A DNA stretch of 64,000 bases from Paraburkholderia caballeronis (GCF_900104845.1 NZ_FNSR01000002.1:1674001-1738000); one strand, 5' to 3'; positions 11,001 to 18,763 are shown, counted from the stretch's first letter. Made by a program: numbers and translations. The notes: a model not told the origin generated them from the sequence alone.

Positions 11001-14000
11001 CGCTGGTGCAACGAGCGTCACCAGCGGCACGCTGCTGGTGAGCGGCGCGCTCGGCGACGCGGGCAGCACGGCGAGCGTGTCGTCGGGCGGCACGCTCGGC
11101 GGCGGCGGGACGCTCGGCGGCAGCGTCAGCGTCGCGGACGGCACGCTCGCGCCCGGCACCACGAGCGTCAGCGGCAGCCCCGGCACGCTGACGATCGGCG
11201 GCGACCTCGCGCTGACCGGCGCGTCCACGCTCAACTATCACTTCGGCCAGGCGAACGTGGTCGGCGGCCCGTTCAACGACCTGACCGAAGTCGGCGGCAA
11301 CCTGACGCTCGCCGGCACGCTGAACGTCACGTCGTCCGTCGGCAGCTTCGACCCCGGCATCTACCGGATCATCAGCTACGGCGGCGCGCTGACCGACAAC
11401 GGCCTTACGGTCGGCGCGTTGCCGTCCGGCACGTCCGCGACGGTGCAGACGTCGATCGCGACCGAGGTGAACCTGCTGAACACGACCGGCGTGACCGCGA
11501 ACTTCTGGGACGGCGCGAGCAGCCCGCGCAACAACGGCGCGGTCGACGGCGGCGACGGCGTCTGGCAGTCGGCGGCCGGCAACGACAACTGGGTCGCAAG
11601 CGACGGCGCGCTCAACGTGCCGTACACGAGCGGCGCGTTCGCGATCTTCGCGGCGACGCCGGGGACCGTCACCGTCGACAACAGCGCCGGTCCGGTGGTG
11701 TCCGGCGGCATGCAGTTCGCCATCGGCGGCTATCGGGTCGAAGGCGGTCCGATCACGATGGCCGCGGGCGGTCACTTCATTCGCGTCGGCGACGGCACCG
11801 AGGACGGAACTGGTTATGTCGCGACGATCGCGTCCGCGCTGACCGGCAGCGGCGGGATCGACAAGGACGATCTCGGCACATTGATACTCACCGGCGCGAA
11901 CAGCTACACCGGCGGCACGACGATCAGCGGCGGCGTGCTGCAACTCGGCGACGGCACGACGAACGGTTCGATCACCGGCAACGTGACGAACAACGCGACG
12001 CTCGCATTCGATCCCGCCTCCGGTACGACGATGACGAATCCCGGTCTGATTTCCGGCACCGGTCAGGTCCAGCAGATCGGCGCGGGGACCACGGTGTTCA
12101 CCGGCACGCAGACCTATACCGGCGGCACGACGATCGGCGCGGGCGTGCTGCAACTCGGCGACGGCACGACGAACGGCGCGCTCGCCGGCAACGTGACGAA
12201 CGACGCAACGCTCGCGTTCGACCCGGCCGCCAGCACGACGACCACGAATTCCAGTGTGATTTCAGGCACGGGTCAGGTGCAGCAGATCGGCGCGGGCGTC
12301 ACGGTGTTGGGCGGCGCGAATGCGTACACCGGCGGCACCGCGATCAACGCGGGTACGTTGCAGGTCGCGGCCGACAACAATCTCGGCGGCGCAGCGGGCG
12401 CGCTGACGTTCAACGGCGGCGCGTTGAACACGACCGCGAGTTTTGCATCGTCGCGCGCGACCACACTGAACGCGAACGGCGGCACGTTCGACGTCGATGC
12501 GGCCACGACGTTGACGATGAGCGGCGCGCTATCCGGCGCGGGTGGGCTCACGAAAACCGATACCGGCACGCTGGTGCTGACCGGCACGAACACCTATGCA
12601 GGCGGCACGACGATCAGCGGCGGCACGCTGCAACTCGGCGACGGCACGACGAACGGCGTGATCACCGGCAACGTGACCAATAACGCAACGCTGGCATTCG
12701 ACCCGGCCGCCGGCACGACGCTGACCAGCGCCGTCGCGATCTCGGGCGCGGGCCTGGTCCAGCAGACAGGCGTCGGCACGACGAACCTGACCGGCGACAG
12801 CAGCGCCTTCTCGGGCGTGACGAACGTGACCGGCGGCGCGCTGCTGGTGAGCGGCGCGCTCGGCGGCGCGGGCAGCACGACCACTGCCTCGTCGGGCGGC
12901 ACGCTCGGCGGCGGCGGGACGCTCGGCGGCAACGTCAGCGTCGCGGACGGCACGCTCGCGCCGGGCGACGCGCGGCTCGGCGGCGGCCCCGGCACGCTGA
13001 CGATCGGCGGCGACCTCGCGCTGACCGGCGCGTCCACGCTCGACTATCACTTCGGCCAGGCGAACGTGATCGGCGGCCCGTTCAACGACCTGACCGACGT
13101 CGGCGGCAATCTCACGCTCGCCGGCACGCTGAACGTCACGTCGTCCGTCGGCAGCTTCGACCCCGGCATCTACCGGATCATCGGCTACGGCGGCGGGTTG
13201 ACCAACAACGGCCTCTCGATCGGCGCGCTGCCCGCCGGCACGACGGCGGCGGTCCAGACGTCGATCGCGAACGAGGTCAACCTGCTGAACACGACCGGCA
13301 TCACCGCGGACTTCTGGGACGGCGCGAGCAGCCCGCGCAACAACGGCGCGGTCGACGGCGGCGACGGCGTCTGGCAGTCGGCGGCCGGCAACGACAACTG
13401 GGTCGCAAGCGACGGCGCGCTCAACGTGCCGTACACGAACGGCGCGTTCGCGATCTTCGCGGCCGCGCCCGGCACGGTGACCGTCGACACCAGCGTTGGT
13501 CCGGTCGTGTCCGGCGGCATGCAGTTCGCGAGCGACGGCTACCGGATTCAGGGCGGCCCGATCACGCTCGCGGCCGGCACCGACCTGATCCGCGTCGGCG
13601 ACGGCACCGAGGACGGGGCAGGTTATGTCGCGACGATCGCATCGGAACTGACCGGCAGCGGCGGGATCGACAAGGACGATCTCGGCACGCTGGTGTTGAG
13701 CGGCGCGAACACGTACACCGGCGGCACGACGGTCAGCGCCGGCACGCTGCGGCTTGCCGGCGGGGGGACGCTCGGCGCGGCCGGCGGCGCGACGACGGTG
13801 TCGGGCGGCCTGCTCGACCTCGGCGGCACCACGCAGACGCAGGACGCGGGCCTCACGCTCGTCAGCGGCGAAGTGAACAACGGCACGCTGTTTTCTTCGA
13901 CGGGTTTTGCGTTGCAGTCCGGTTCCGCGAGCGCGTCGCTGGCGGGCAGCGGCGCGCTCGACAAGACCACGGCGGGCACCGTGACGCTGACCGGCGCGAA

Positions 14001-15849
14001 CACGTACACCGGCGCGACGACGATCGACGCCGGCACGCTCGCGATCGGCAGCGGCGGTTCGATCGCGGCGAGCAGCGGCGTGACGCTGACCGCCGCCGGC
14101 GCGGTGTTCGACGTCACCGCCGGCGGCAACCAGACCGTGAAGGATCTGGCGGGCGTCGCCGGCTCGACGGTGGACGTCGGCGCGAGCACGCTGAACTTCG
14201 GCACCGGCAACTCGACGACGTTCGCCGGTTCGTTCACCGGCAGCGGCGCGCTGGTGTGGCAGGGCGGCGGCACGTTCTCGCTGACCGGCGACAGCAGCCG
14301 CTTCGGCGGCACGACGACCGTGGCCGCCGGCACCTTCGCGATCGGCACGGATGCCGCGCCGGATGCGAGCCTCGGCGGCGACGTCGTCGTGTCGGGCGGC
14401 ACGCTGAAGGGCTTCGGCACGATCGGCGGCAATCTCGCGAACCGGAGCGGCACCGTCGCGCCCGGCGGATCGATCGGCACGCTGACGGTGTCGGGCAACT
14501 ACACGCAGAACGCGGGCGGCACGCTGGCCATCGAGGTGAATCCGGCGAGCGCGTCGCAACTGAAGGTCGGCGGCGCGGCGAGTCTCGACGGCAAACTCGC
14601 GCTGCTGTTCGCGCCCGGCACCTATAACCCGACGAGCTACAAGCTGCTGACCGCGCAGAGCGTCGGCGGCACGTTTTCCGCCGTGAGCGGCAGCAACCCG
14701 GGCGGGCTCACCCAGTCGATCGACTACCACCCCGCCGACGTGACGCTGCGGCTCAGCACGCCGTCGCCGTCGTCGCCGAGCCTTCCGCCGCCGCCGCTCG
14801 TCGTCGCGCCGGACAACGACACGATCTATACCGCGCTGACCAGCATCGCGGTGCTGAACGCGCAGCAGATCAACGGCATTCTGCTCGACCGGATCGGCCA
14901 GCGTCGCGCCGGCATCGCGGACGGCCCGGTCGCGGGACTCGGAGACCCCGCGCCCCAACTGCAATACGCCAGCGCGTTCGGCCCGTTGCCGGCGGTGCAG
15001 TCGTTGCCCACGGCCGCGCGCGGCGCATGGTTTCGCGGCATCGGCAACTTCACGTCATTGAGCGGCCGCGCCGGCGCGCCGGGTTTCACCGGCTCGACCG
15101 GCGGGTTCCTGCTCGGTTACGACCAGCCGTTTGCGGACAACGCGTATCTCGGCGTCGCGGGCGGTTATCTGAACAGCAGCGTCGACGAGCATTCGACGTC
15201 GAGCGGCTCGATCGAGAGCGCGCGAATCTCGCTGTACGGCGGCGTCGTGCTCGGCCCGAGCCTCTTCACCGCGACGGCGGGTTACGCGCACGACTGGATG
15301 CGCACCGAACGCGGCATCGCCGGGATCGGCACCGCGCGCGAAAGCCACGGCGGCGACGAGGCGACGTTCGCGGGCCAGTGGAGCATGCCGCTCGCGATTC
15401 CGGGCCTCGCGGGCGGCAGCGCGACGCTGACGCCGAAGGTTGGCATCCAGTACGTTCACCTGTCCGAAGGCGGCTTCACCGATACCGGCGCGGGCGGCTT
15501 CGACCTCGGCGCGGACAGCCGCAGCGCGGACAGCTTCCAGCCGTATTTCGGGTTCGCCCTCGGGCAGCGGTTCACGACCCGCGGCGGCACCGACATCACG
15601 CCCGAACTGCGCGTCGGTTATGCGTATGAAACGCTGTCGAACGCGCGCCGCATGACCGTGATCGCGGCGGACGGCACGGCCTTCCCGGTGACCGGCGTGC
15701 CGCCGTCGCGCAACCAGTTGACCGCCGGCATCGGCGTCACGATGAGCGCCGGGCCGAACCTGTCGTTCTACGCGAACTACGACGCGATCCTGCCCGTTGC
15801 GAACACAAGGAGCCAGACGTTTCAGGCGGGGTTGCGGTGGCGGTTCTAG
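5050..15849 (+). CDS. giant autotransporter with PATR-type beta-strand repeats
   Basis: A type V secretion protein of about 3,599 residues. A long N-terminus leads to a hydrophobic signal ending LAAGPAYA near residue 80, followed by a glycine-rich stretch (about residues 81-370). The passenger is built from autotransporter-associated beta-strand repeats whose core reads YTGGTTISAGTLQLGDGTTN. A proline-rich linker and a helix near residue 3270 precede the C-terminal beta-barrel (about residues 3320-3599), which ends in the expected terminal phenylalanine (GLRWRF). I prefer ATG 5050 because AAGGCGG lies 7 bases upstream; GTG 5023 is also open. The barrel should insert in the outer membrane and display the passenger as a long beta-helix, probably for adhesion or biofilm (family inference). 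The extended signal does not show the conserved opening seen in many long autotransporter signals. Confidence 0.93.
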   Translation: MALASAGKCLLSYRLDESRQSRSCIDSNPSTQEESDAVHCRYPVDHKSPATGRPFSFSCRLLVATTAAFPFMLAAGPAYADGAGGPNSAALGGSSGINGGAGGGGGVGGVGGANTGANVGAGGNGSATGTGGAGSSGTATGGGSPGGGGSGGAAGTAANPAGVGGGAGGNASCGLCVAGLGGGGGGGGGDGFVGATLNGVTGVMTGGAGGNGGNATSNSLLAGADGGSGGGGGAGAVLSGSGSTSTAANVSGGAGGSGGTALSSGGAGFGGGGGSGLVDSGVNVTNSFSITGGNGGAGGSGAQAGTGRSGGNGGAGVTGSSFTLTNTGIVQGGNGGATGGNGSGTGTGVLGAGGVGVQGANLQIVNGGTISGGTAGDSSTRANAIAFTGGANSLQLQLGWSFVGNVVSTGGTSTLILGGDATNVSANQAGTSVSTVFALSQIGTVFQGFSGFQKTGASTWQLIGSTSDSTPWTISAGVLQLGNGTTNGSITGNVTNNATLAFDPASGTTLTNASEISGTGQVQQIGAGITVLSGVNSYAGGTAINAGTLQVAADANLGAAAGTLAFNGGTLNTTASFASSRATTLDAGGGTFDVGSGTTLTMGGAISGAGLLTKTDTGSLVLTGTNSYAGGTTISAGTLQLGDGTTNGSITGNVTNNATLAFDPAASTTLTNTSAISGTGQAQQIGSGTTVLTGASTYTGGTTISAGVLQLGDGTTNGSITGNVTNDATFAFDPASGTTMTNPGAISGTGQVQQIGAGTTVLTGVNTYTGGTTISGGVLQLGDGTTNGSITGSVTNNATLAFDPASGTTITNAGVISGSGDVQQIGAGITMLSGANTYTGGTTIDAGTLQVAADDNLGGAAGALTFNGGTLNTTASFASSRATTLDAGGGTFDVGSGTTLTMGGTISGAGLLTKTDTGVLVLTGTNGYTGGTTISAGTLQLGNGTTNGSITGNVTNNATLAFDPAASTTLTNASAISGTGQVQQIGIGTTVLTGASSYTGGTTISAGVLQLGDGTTNGSITGNVTNDATLAFDPATGTTMTNSGLISGAGQVQQIGAGTTVLSGTNAYTGGTTIDAGTLQLANASAAGTGTVTVDTAAGNTAQGLSLAFSSAGNFANTLSGSGVTTVAAGSALATITGSNASYAGNWQIAGNAAVAPASTTSTANLGTGTVNVAAGGGLTVATSGAFAFNNALTGSGALSASSGGQAFSFGSAAGSAFQGTATLSNDTFALAGANTTALTNATLVLGAGNVTTVGDGNHTIGALTFDGGTAVFDGTAPAQQVATSLVTTGALDISGSGAVRINVPNPYEPPVPTPSGDLSLFQQSQMNNGLKLIAAASVTGTGSGLALEDQNGNAVSAAQNVNVQQNGNVVAIGTYDYALGTGASDDGLYVGYQLNQLALQAGQSLTLTEDPGATGADADLAAQLTGTGNLVIAANDVVSLSNAGNTFTGTTLVQSGTLQANAANVIASSGAVDVESTFDTNGFSQSLNNLTGTAAASIALSGNDTLTLNGGASPNTFAGVIGGAGSLVQASGTEVLTGANTYTGGTTISGGTLQLGDGTTNGSITGNVTNDATLAFDPAAATTMTNPGLISGSGQVQQMGAGTTVFTGTQTYTGGTTISAGVLQLGDGTTNGAIAGSVTDNATLAFDPATGTTTSHAGVISGLGVVQQIGAGTTVLTGANTYTGGTTISSGVLQLGDGTTNGSIAGSVTNDATLAFDPAAGTTTTNAGMISGSGDVQQIGAGITVLSGANAYTGGTTLNAGTLQVAADDNLGGAAGALTFNGGTLNTTASFASSRATTLNAGGGTFGVGSATTLTMGGVISGAGALTKTDAGSLVLTGTNSYTGGTTISVGTLQLGNGTTNGSVAGNVTNNATLAFDPAAGTTMANASVIAGAGQVQQIGTGTTVLTGASSYTGGTTISAGVLQLGDGTTNGAITGNVTDNATLAFDPAASTTLTSAVAISGAGQVQQIGTGTTNLTGDSSTFAGATSVTSGTLLVSGALGDAGSTASVSSGGTLGGGGTLGGSVSVADGTLAPGTTSVSGSPGTLTIGGDLALTGASTLNYHFGQANVVGGPFNDLTEVGGNLTLAGTLNVTSSVGSFDPGIYRIISYGGALTDNGLTVGALPSGTSATVQTSIATEVNLLNTTGVTANFWDGASSPRNNGAVDGGDGVWQSAAGNDNWVASDGALNVPYTSGAFAIFAATPGTVTVDNSAGPVVSGGMQFAIGGYRVEGGPITMAAGGHFIRVGDGTEDGTGYVATIASALTGSGGIDKDDLGTLILTGANSYTGGTTISGGVLQLGDGTTNGSITGNVTNNATLAFDPASGTTMTNPGLISGTGQVQQIGAGTTVFTGTQTYTGGTTIGAGVLQLGDGTTNGALAGNVTNDATLAFDPAASTTTTNSSVISGTGQVQQIGAGVTVLGGANAYTGGTAINAGTLQVAADNNLGGAAGALTFNGGALNTTASFASSRATTLNANGGTFDVDAATTLTMSGALSGAGGLTKTDTGTLVLTGTNTYAGGTTISGGTLQLGDGTTNGVITGNVTNNATLAFDPAAGTTLTSAVAISGAGLVQQTGVGTTNLTGDSSAFSGVTNVTGGALLVSGALGGAGSTTTASSGGTLGGGGTLGGNVSVADGTLAPGDARLGGGPGTLTIGGDLALTGASTLDYHFGQANVIGGPFNDLTDVGGNLTLAGTLNVTSSVGSFDPGIYRIIGYGGGLTNNGLSIGALPAGTTAAVQTSIANEVNLLNTTGITADFWDGASSPRNNGAVDGGDGVWQSAAGNDNWVASDGALNVPYTNGAFAIFAAAPGTVTVDTSVGPVVSGGMQFASDGYRIQGGPITLAAGTDLIRVGDGTEDGAGYVATIASELTGSGGIDKDDLGTLVLSGANTYTGGTTVSAGTLRLAGGGTLGAAGGATTVSGGLLDLGGTTQTQDAGLTLVSGEVNNGTLFSSTGFALQSGSASASLAGSGALDKTTAGTVTLTGANTYTGATTIDAGTLAIGSGGSIAASSGVTLTAAGAVFDVTAGGNQTVKDLAGVAGSTVDVGASTLNFGTGNSTTFAGSFTGSGALVWQGGGTFSLTGDSSRFGGTTTVAAGTFAIGTDAAPDASLGGDVVVSGGTLKGFGTIGGNLANRSGTVAPGGSIGTLTVSGNYTQNAGGTLAIEVNPASASQLKVGGAASLDGKLALLFAPGTYNPTSYKLLTAQSVGGTFSAVSGSNPGGLTQSIDYHPADVTLRLSTPSPSSPSLPPPPLVVAPDNDTIYTALTSIAVLNAQQINGILLDRIGQRRAGIADGPVAGLGDPAPQLQYASAFGPLPAVQSLPTAARGAWFRGIGNFTSLSGRAGAPGFTGSTGGFLLGYDQPFADNAYLGVAGGYLNSSVDEHSTSSGSIESARISLYGGVVLGPSLFTATAGYAHDWMRTERGIAGIGTARESHGGDEATFAGQWSMPLAIPGLAGGSATLTPKVGIQYVHLSEGGFTDTGAGGFDLGADSRSADSFQPYFGFALGQRFTTRGGTDITPELRVGYAYETLSNARRMTVIAADGTAFPVTGVPPSRNQLTAGIGVTMSAGPNLSFYANYDAILPVANTRSQTFQAGLRWRF
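6661..8460 (+). repeat. autotransporter passenger repeat array 1 (210/270 bp)
   Basis: Repeat units beginning at the codons for Tyr-Thr/Ala-Gly-Gly start at 6661, 6931, 7141, 7351, 7561, 7831, 8041 and 8251. The spacings are 270, 210, 210, 210, 270, 210 and 210 bases, all multiples of 3. The 270-base units carry the AADDNLGGAAGALTFNGGTL variant, and 6661 and 7561 are exactly 900 bases apart. The DNA itself is highly conserved between units. Confidence 0.93.
9676..10975 (+). repeat. autotransporter passenger repeat array 2 (210/270 bp)
   Basis: Units start at 9676, 9886, 10096, 10306, 10576 and 10786, spaced 210, 210, 210, 270 and 210 bases. They have the same sequence families as array 1. 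A non-repeated 1.2 kb segment separates the two arrays. Confidence 0.92.
10909..11937 (+). repeat. internal segmental duplication, copy A
   Basis: This stretch recurs at an offset of exactly 1,809 bases (603 codons) as copy B. Matching landmarks include ACCGGCGACAGCAGC (10981 and 12790) and GGCGGGATCG (11851 and 13660), so no net indel separates the copies across this span. It encodes the GGGGTLGG...VADGTLAPG segment and a following FWDGASSPRNNGAVDGGDGV segment. Confidence 0.92.
11905..12789 (+). repeat. autotransporter passenger repeat array 3 (210/270 bp)
   Basis: Units start at 11905, 12115, 12325 and 12595 with spacings of 210, 210 and 270 bases. It lies between the two copies of the 1 kb duplication and looks like a shortened version of array 2, missing two 210-base units. 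Confidence 0.9.
12718..13746 (+). repeat. internal segmental duplication, copy B
   Basis: Second copy of the roughly 1 kb segment at 10909-11937, in frame and without length change. Differences from copy A are scattered substitutions, for example GTTSVSGSPG against GDARLGGGPG in the protein. Confidence 0.92.
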
Positions 15850-15936
15850 CGGGCGCCGCGCCACGCTAAAAAGCCCTGCGTCGATTTGATTCGCCATCCG
15901 GATCAATCGGGTGGATCGCGCCATCGGAAGTCATGA

Positions 15937-16443
15937 GCGATCACTCGACGCGCGGCGCTCGACGGCCTCACGCTGCTGCCGCACGCGATGCCGGGCATCG
16001 TGATCGGCGTCGGGCTGATACTCGCGGGGAATCTGCCGGTGTGGCCGGTCACGCCGTACAACACGTGGGTGATCCTGCTGCTGCCGTACCCGGTGCGCTA
16101 CGCGAGCGCCGCGCTGCGGCAGATCGGCGGCAGCCTCGAAGCGGCGGCGCGCGTGCATGGCGCGCGCGGCGCGCGGGTTCTGTCGCGTATCGTGCTGCCG
16201 CTCGTCGCGCCGCCGCTCGCCGCGTCGATGATGATCGCGGTCGCGGTCGCGTCGCGCGAGCTGGTCACGTCGCTGCTGCTGTCGCCGAGCGGCGCGCAGA
16301 CCGCGTCGGTGTTCATCTGGCAGCAGTTCGAGCAGGGCTCGATCGGCGACGGGATGGCGATAGGCACGCTGATGCTCGCGATCAGCGGCGCGGTGTTGGC
16401 GCTCGCGTCGCGCTGGACGCGGCGCTTCGATGCGCTGCCCTGA
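15937..16443 (+). pseudogene. C-terminal remnant of an ABC transporter permease
   Basis: The reading frame has no stop from 15937 to the TGA at 16441. From about 15949 it matches the end of a binding-protein-dependent permease of the iron/spermidine type: LDGLTLLPHAMPGIVIGVGL, then a membrane helix, then the cytoplasmic EAA-loop region (SLEAAARVHGARGARVLSRI) and two further helices. Only about 165 residues remain and the 5' half is gone. The frame upstream of 15937 is closed by TGA, and no ATPase or binding-protein gene is next to it. It is a truncated, probably non-functional gene. ATG 15988 could in principle give a 151-residue product. Confidence 0.75.
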
Positions 16444-16637
16444 GGCGCGCATGCGGCGGCGTTGCGGTTGTTTCGTCGCCGCGCTTGTGGCGGCATGCGT
16501 GGCCGAACTCGCGGCGCGTTTCCCGGACGGATTTTTTTGCGGCGCGCCCGCCATGGCAAACAATGCCATCATGTAGCGGAAATTCTTCATCCGACCGCGC
16601 TCGCGGGCTGCAAGTCCTTTTTCAGAGGAGGCCGCAC

Positions 16638-17087
16638 ATGATTTCAAGCCGTACCCAGGTGACGGAAATGATCGTCGCCGCGAAGGTTCGCAAAGGCATC
16701 AAATGGGCGGACGTCGCCGCGAAGGTCGGTCTGTCGAAGGAATGGACGACCGCCGCGTGCCTCGGCCAGATGACGCTGAACAAGCAGCAGGCGGAGACGG
16801 TCGGCGCGATTTTCGAGCTGCCGGACGAAGCTGTCGCGTGGTTGCAGATCGTGCCGTACAAGGGCTCGCTGCCGGGCGCGGTGCCGACCGATCCGCTGAT
16901 CTACCGCTGGTACGAGATCGTCAGCGTGTACGGCACGACGATCAAGGAACTGATTCACGAGGAGTTCGGCGACGGCATCATGAGCGCGATCGATTTCTCG
17001 ATGGACATCCAGCGCGAGGCCGATCCGAAGGGCGACCGCGTGAACGTCGTGCTGTCCGGCAAGTTCCTGCCGTACAAGACGTATTGA
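16638..17087 (+). CDS. cynS: cyanate hydratase (cyanase)
   Basis: 149 residues, close to the roughly 156 of E. coli CynS. Cyanase converts cyanate and bicarbonate into ammonia and CO2 via carbamate in the cytoplasm, as a decamer. The three catalytic residues of the family are all present here as Arg90 and Glu93 (YRWYE) and Ser116 (GDGIMSAI). The ATG is preceded by GAGGAGG with a 6-base spacer, which fixes the start. There is no carbonic anhydrase (cynT) or LysR-type cynR next to it. Its immediate neighbours are a permease stump and a small unrelated gene. Confidence 0.96.
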   Translation: MISSRTQVTEMIVAAKVRKGIKWADVAAKVGLSKEWTTAACLGQMTLNKQQAETVGAIFELPDEAVAWLQIVPYKGSLPGAVPTDPLIYRWYEIVSVYGTTIKELIHEEFGDGIMSAIDFSMDIQREADPKGDRVNVVLSGKFLPYKTY

Positions 17088-17171
17088 GCGCGCGGGCGGC
17101 GGCCGTCGCTGGCCGCTCGCGGAACGCCGCTTGCGCATCGTCGTATGTACCGTCTTTTACAGGGGCATGCG

Positions 17172-17405
17172 ATGAACACTGCAACCGGCCACGGAAACGA
17201 CCGCGCGCGGACACCGGACGATCAGCCGGCGCCCGACGCGCAACGAAAGGAAACGCATCAGACCGGCGAGGTGCCGCTCGGCTCCGGCGAGCGTCCCGAG
17301 CCGCCGGGCGGCGGAGGCGATTCGTCCCGGCACGGCCCGATCCCGACCCCCACGAAACCCGACGACGAAAAGGAAAGCGGCCCGGGCGGCGGCGAGCGGC
17401 GTTAA
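17172..17405 (+). CDS. small Pro/Gly-rich, probably disordered protein
   Basis: 77 residues with no recognisable domain. The sequence is polar and rich in Pro, Gly, Glu, Asp and Arg (for example PPGGGGDSSRHGPIPTPTKP) with no hydrophobic segment, so it is probably unstructured and cytoplasmic. AGGGGC before ATG 17172 could serve as a ribosome binding site. It lies 84 bases after cyanase. I do not recognise a family. Confidence 0.55.
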   Translation: MNTATGHGNDRARTPDDQPAPDAQRKETHQTGEVPLGSGERPEPPGGGGDSSRHGPIPTPTKPDDEKESGPGGGERR

Positions 17406-17483
17406 CGGAGCGTCGTCAACGCAACGCCGGCCTGCGCCGCGGCCTCGCACGATGCGAAGGCGCGGGCCGCCCCCTGCGAGCGA

Positions 17484-17963
17484 TCACGTCGCGATGTGGT
17501 CGCTCGTGTCTTCCTGACGGTCGTCGTCTTCGTCGTCATCGTCATCATCATCGTCGTCCGTCATCGAACCGTCACCGAACGGCGCCTGTTGCATGATCGC
17601 GTCCGGGTGCCGGAACGCGAGCCGCACGATCTCGCGCGTCGATACGCTTGTGACGAGCGTCGGCGTTTCTTCGGGACGGAACCAGTCGCACGCGGAAATC
17701 TCGTTGTGCGGCTTCGGCGTCAGGTGGTCGGGCAGGTCGGTCACGAAGATGTGATGGCGCTTGCCGAGGCCGCGGAACTGGAACAGGTACGTGAGTCCAT
17801 TGACGACGAGCGTCGTCTCTTCCGCGAGTTCGCGCAGCGCCGCGTCGTGCGGCGACTCGGTGCGCCGGATCGTGCCGCCGGGGAGCGCCCACCGCGACCA
17901 GCGGCGCGTGACGAGAAGAATCTTGTCGCGCCTTCTGCACAGGATGGTGGCTCGGTCTTTCAC
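17484..17963 (-). CDS. Nudix hydrolase with poly-aspartate C-terminal tail
   Basis: 159 residues. The Nudix box spans residues 30-52, with Gly30, Glu36, Arg44, Glu45, Glu48 and Glu49 in place; the usual glycine near its end is Thr51. Nudix enzymes cleave nucleoside diphosphates linked to another group using a divalent metal bound by the REXXEE glutamates. The substrate is unknown. The C-terminus is unusual: a run of nine aspartates, then EDDD, then RQEDTSDHIAT, encoded by a GTC/ATC-type trinucleotide tract at about 17520-17566. The start is GTG with no strong ribosome binding site. It is convergent with the small gene at 17172-17405. Confidence 0.85.
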   Translation of the reverse strand: MKDRATILCRRRDKILLVTRRWSRWALPGGTIRRTESPHDAALRELAEETTLVVNGLTYLFQFRGLGKRHHIFVTDLPDHLTPKPHNEISACDWFRPEETPTLVTSVSTREIVRLAFRHPDAIMQQAPFGDGSMTDDDDDDDDDEDDDRQEDTSDHIAT

Positions 17964-18199
17964 TTGCTTGCTCGGGTGGATGCGAAGTTGGGACGATTAT
18001 CGGTGCAACGCGTCGGGCGTGCGCTGCGTGCCGCAAAAAAATGTGCCGTAGTGTGGCGGATCGCGGACGGTCCGCGGTCGATCACGCTTCCGTCCTGCCC
18101 GTCGTGCCGGTCACGAAGCAACGCGCGTGCCGCCGCGTCGGCGATAATGCGCGACACCCTCGATACCCATTCGAACCGGCAACCGGCGGAGACACGACG

Positions 18200-18664
18200 A
18201 TGATGAACGACACGGTGCTGCACTACATCGACCAGAGCGTGCTGTGCTGGCTCGCGACGGTGGACGACGACGGCGGCCCGAACGTGTCGCCGAAGGAGAT
18301 CTTCTGCGCGCGCGGCCGCGACGAACTGCTGATCGCGAACATCGCGTCGCCGGGCAGCCTGCGCAACATCCGGCAGCGTCCGCTGGTCTGCGCGAGTTTC
18401 GTCGACGTATTCGTGCAGAAGGGCTTCAAGCTGAAGGGCGTCGCGCGCGCGATCGTTGCCGGCGAACCGGCGTTCGACGCCGCGGCGGAACCGCTCGCGC
18501 GGATGGCCGGCGCGTCGTTTCCGTTCGCGAGCGTGTTCGTCGTCGCGGTGAAGTCGGTCGAGCCGATCGTCGCGCCGCGCTATCGGTTGTACCCGGACAC
18601 GACCGAGTCCGCGCAGATCGAATCCGCGTTGCAGACCTACCGCGTGCAGCGGCCCGCGCGTTGA
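18200..18664 (+). CDS. pyridoxamine 5'-phosphate oxidase-like flavoprotein
   Basis: About 154 residues with the split-barrel flavin-binding fold typical of PNPOx-like proteins: LCWLATVDDDGGPNVSPKEIF near residues 14-34, followed by LLIANIASPGSLRNIRQRP. Proteins of this kind bind FMN or F420 and reduce or oxidise small molecules; the substrate is not known. Two overlapping ATG codons (18200 and 18203) are possible starts, giving MMND or MND. It stands alone between a Nudix gene and an AraC gene transcribed from the opposite strand. Confidence 0.85.
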   Translation: MMNDTVLHYIDQSVLCWLATVDDDGGPNVSPKEIFCARGRDELLIANIASPGSLRNIRQRPLVCASFVDVFVQKGFKLKGVARAIVAGEPAFDAAAEPLARMAGASFPFASVFVVAVKSVEPIVAPRYRLYPDTTESAQIESALQTYRVQRPAR

Positions 18665-18763
18665 TCGCATGACGAAGCGGGCGACGGGGACGCGCAACCG
18701 CTTCGCGCGCAACGTCGGCGCGCGGCGGCCGTGGCGACCATGGCGGCCATTGCCGCGTTGCGT

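Noticed and set aside
6661..12789. CRISPR array suggested by the regular 210-base periodicity
   Set aside because: The repeats are translated in frame without stops and the spacing is that of protein repeats. There are no short palindromic repeats with unique spacers and no cas genes.
5184..14964. Very long open frames on the minus strand across the autotransporter
   Set aside because: They are produced by the GC-rich repeat and its codon bias. The encoded proteins are low-complexity repeats of Arg/Ala/Val with no domain, while the plus-strand frame has a signal, repeats and a barrel.
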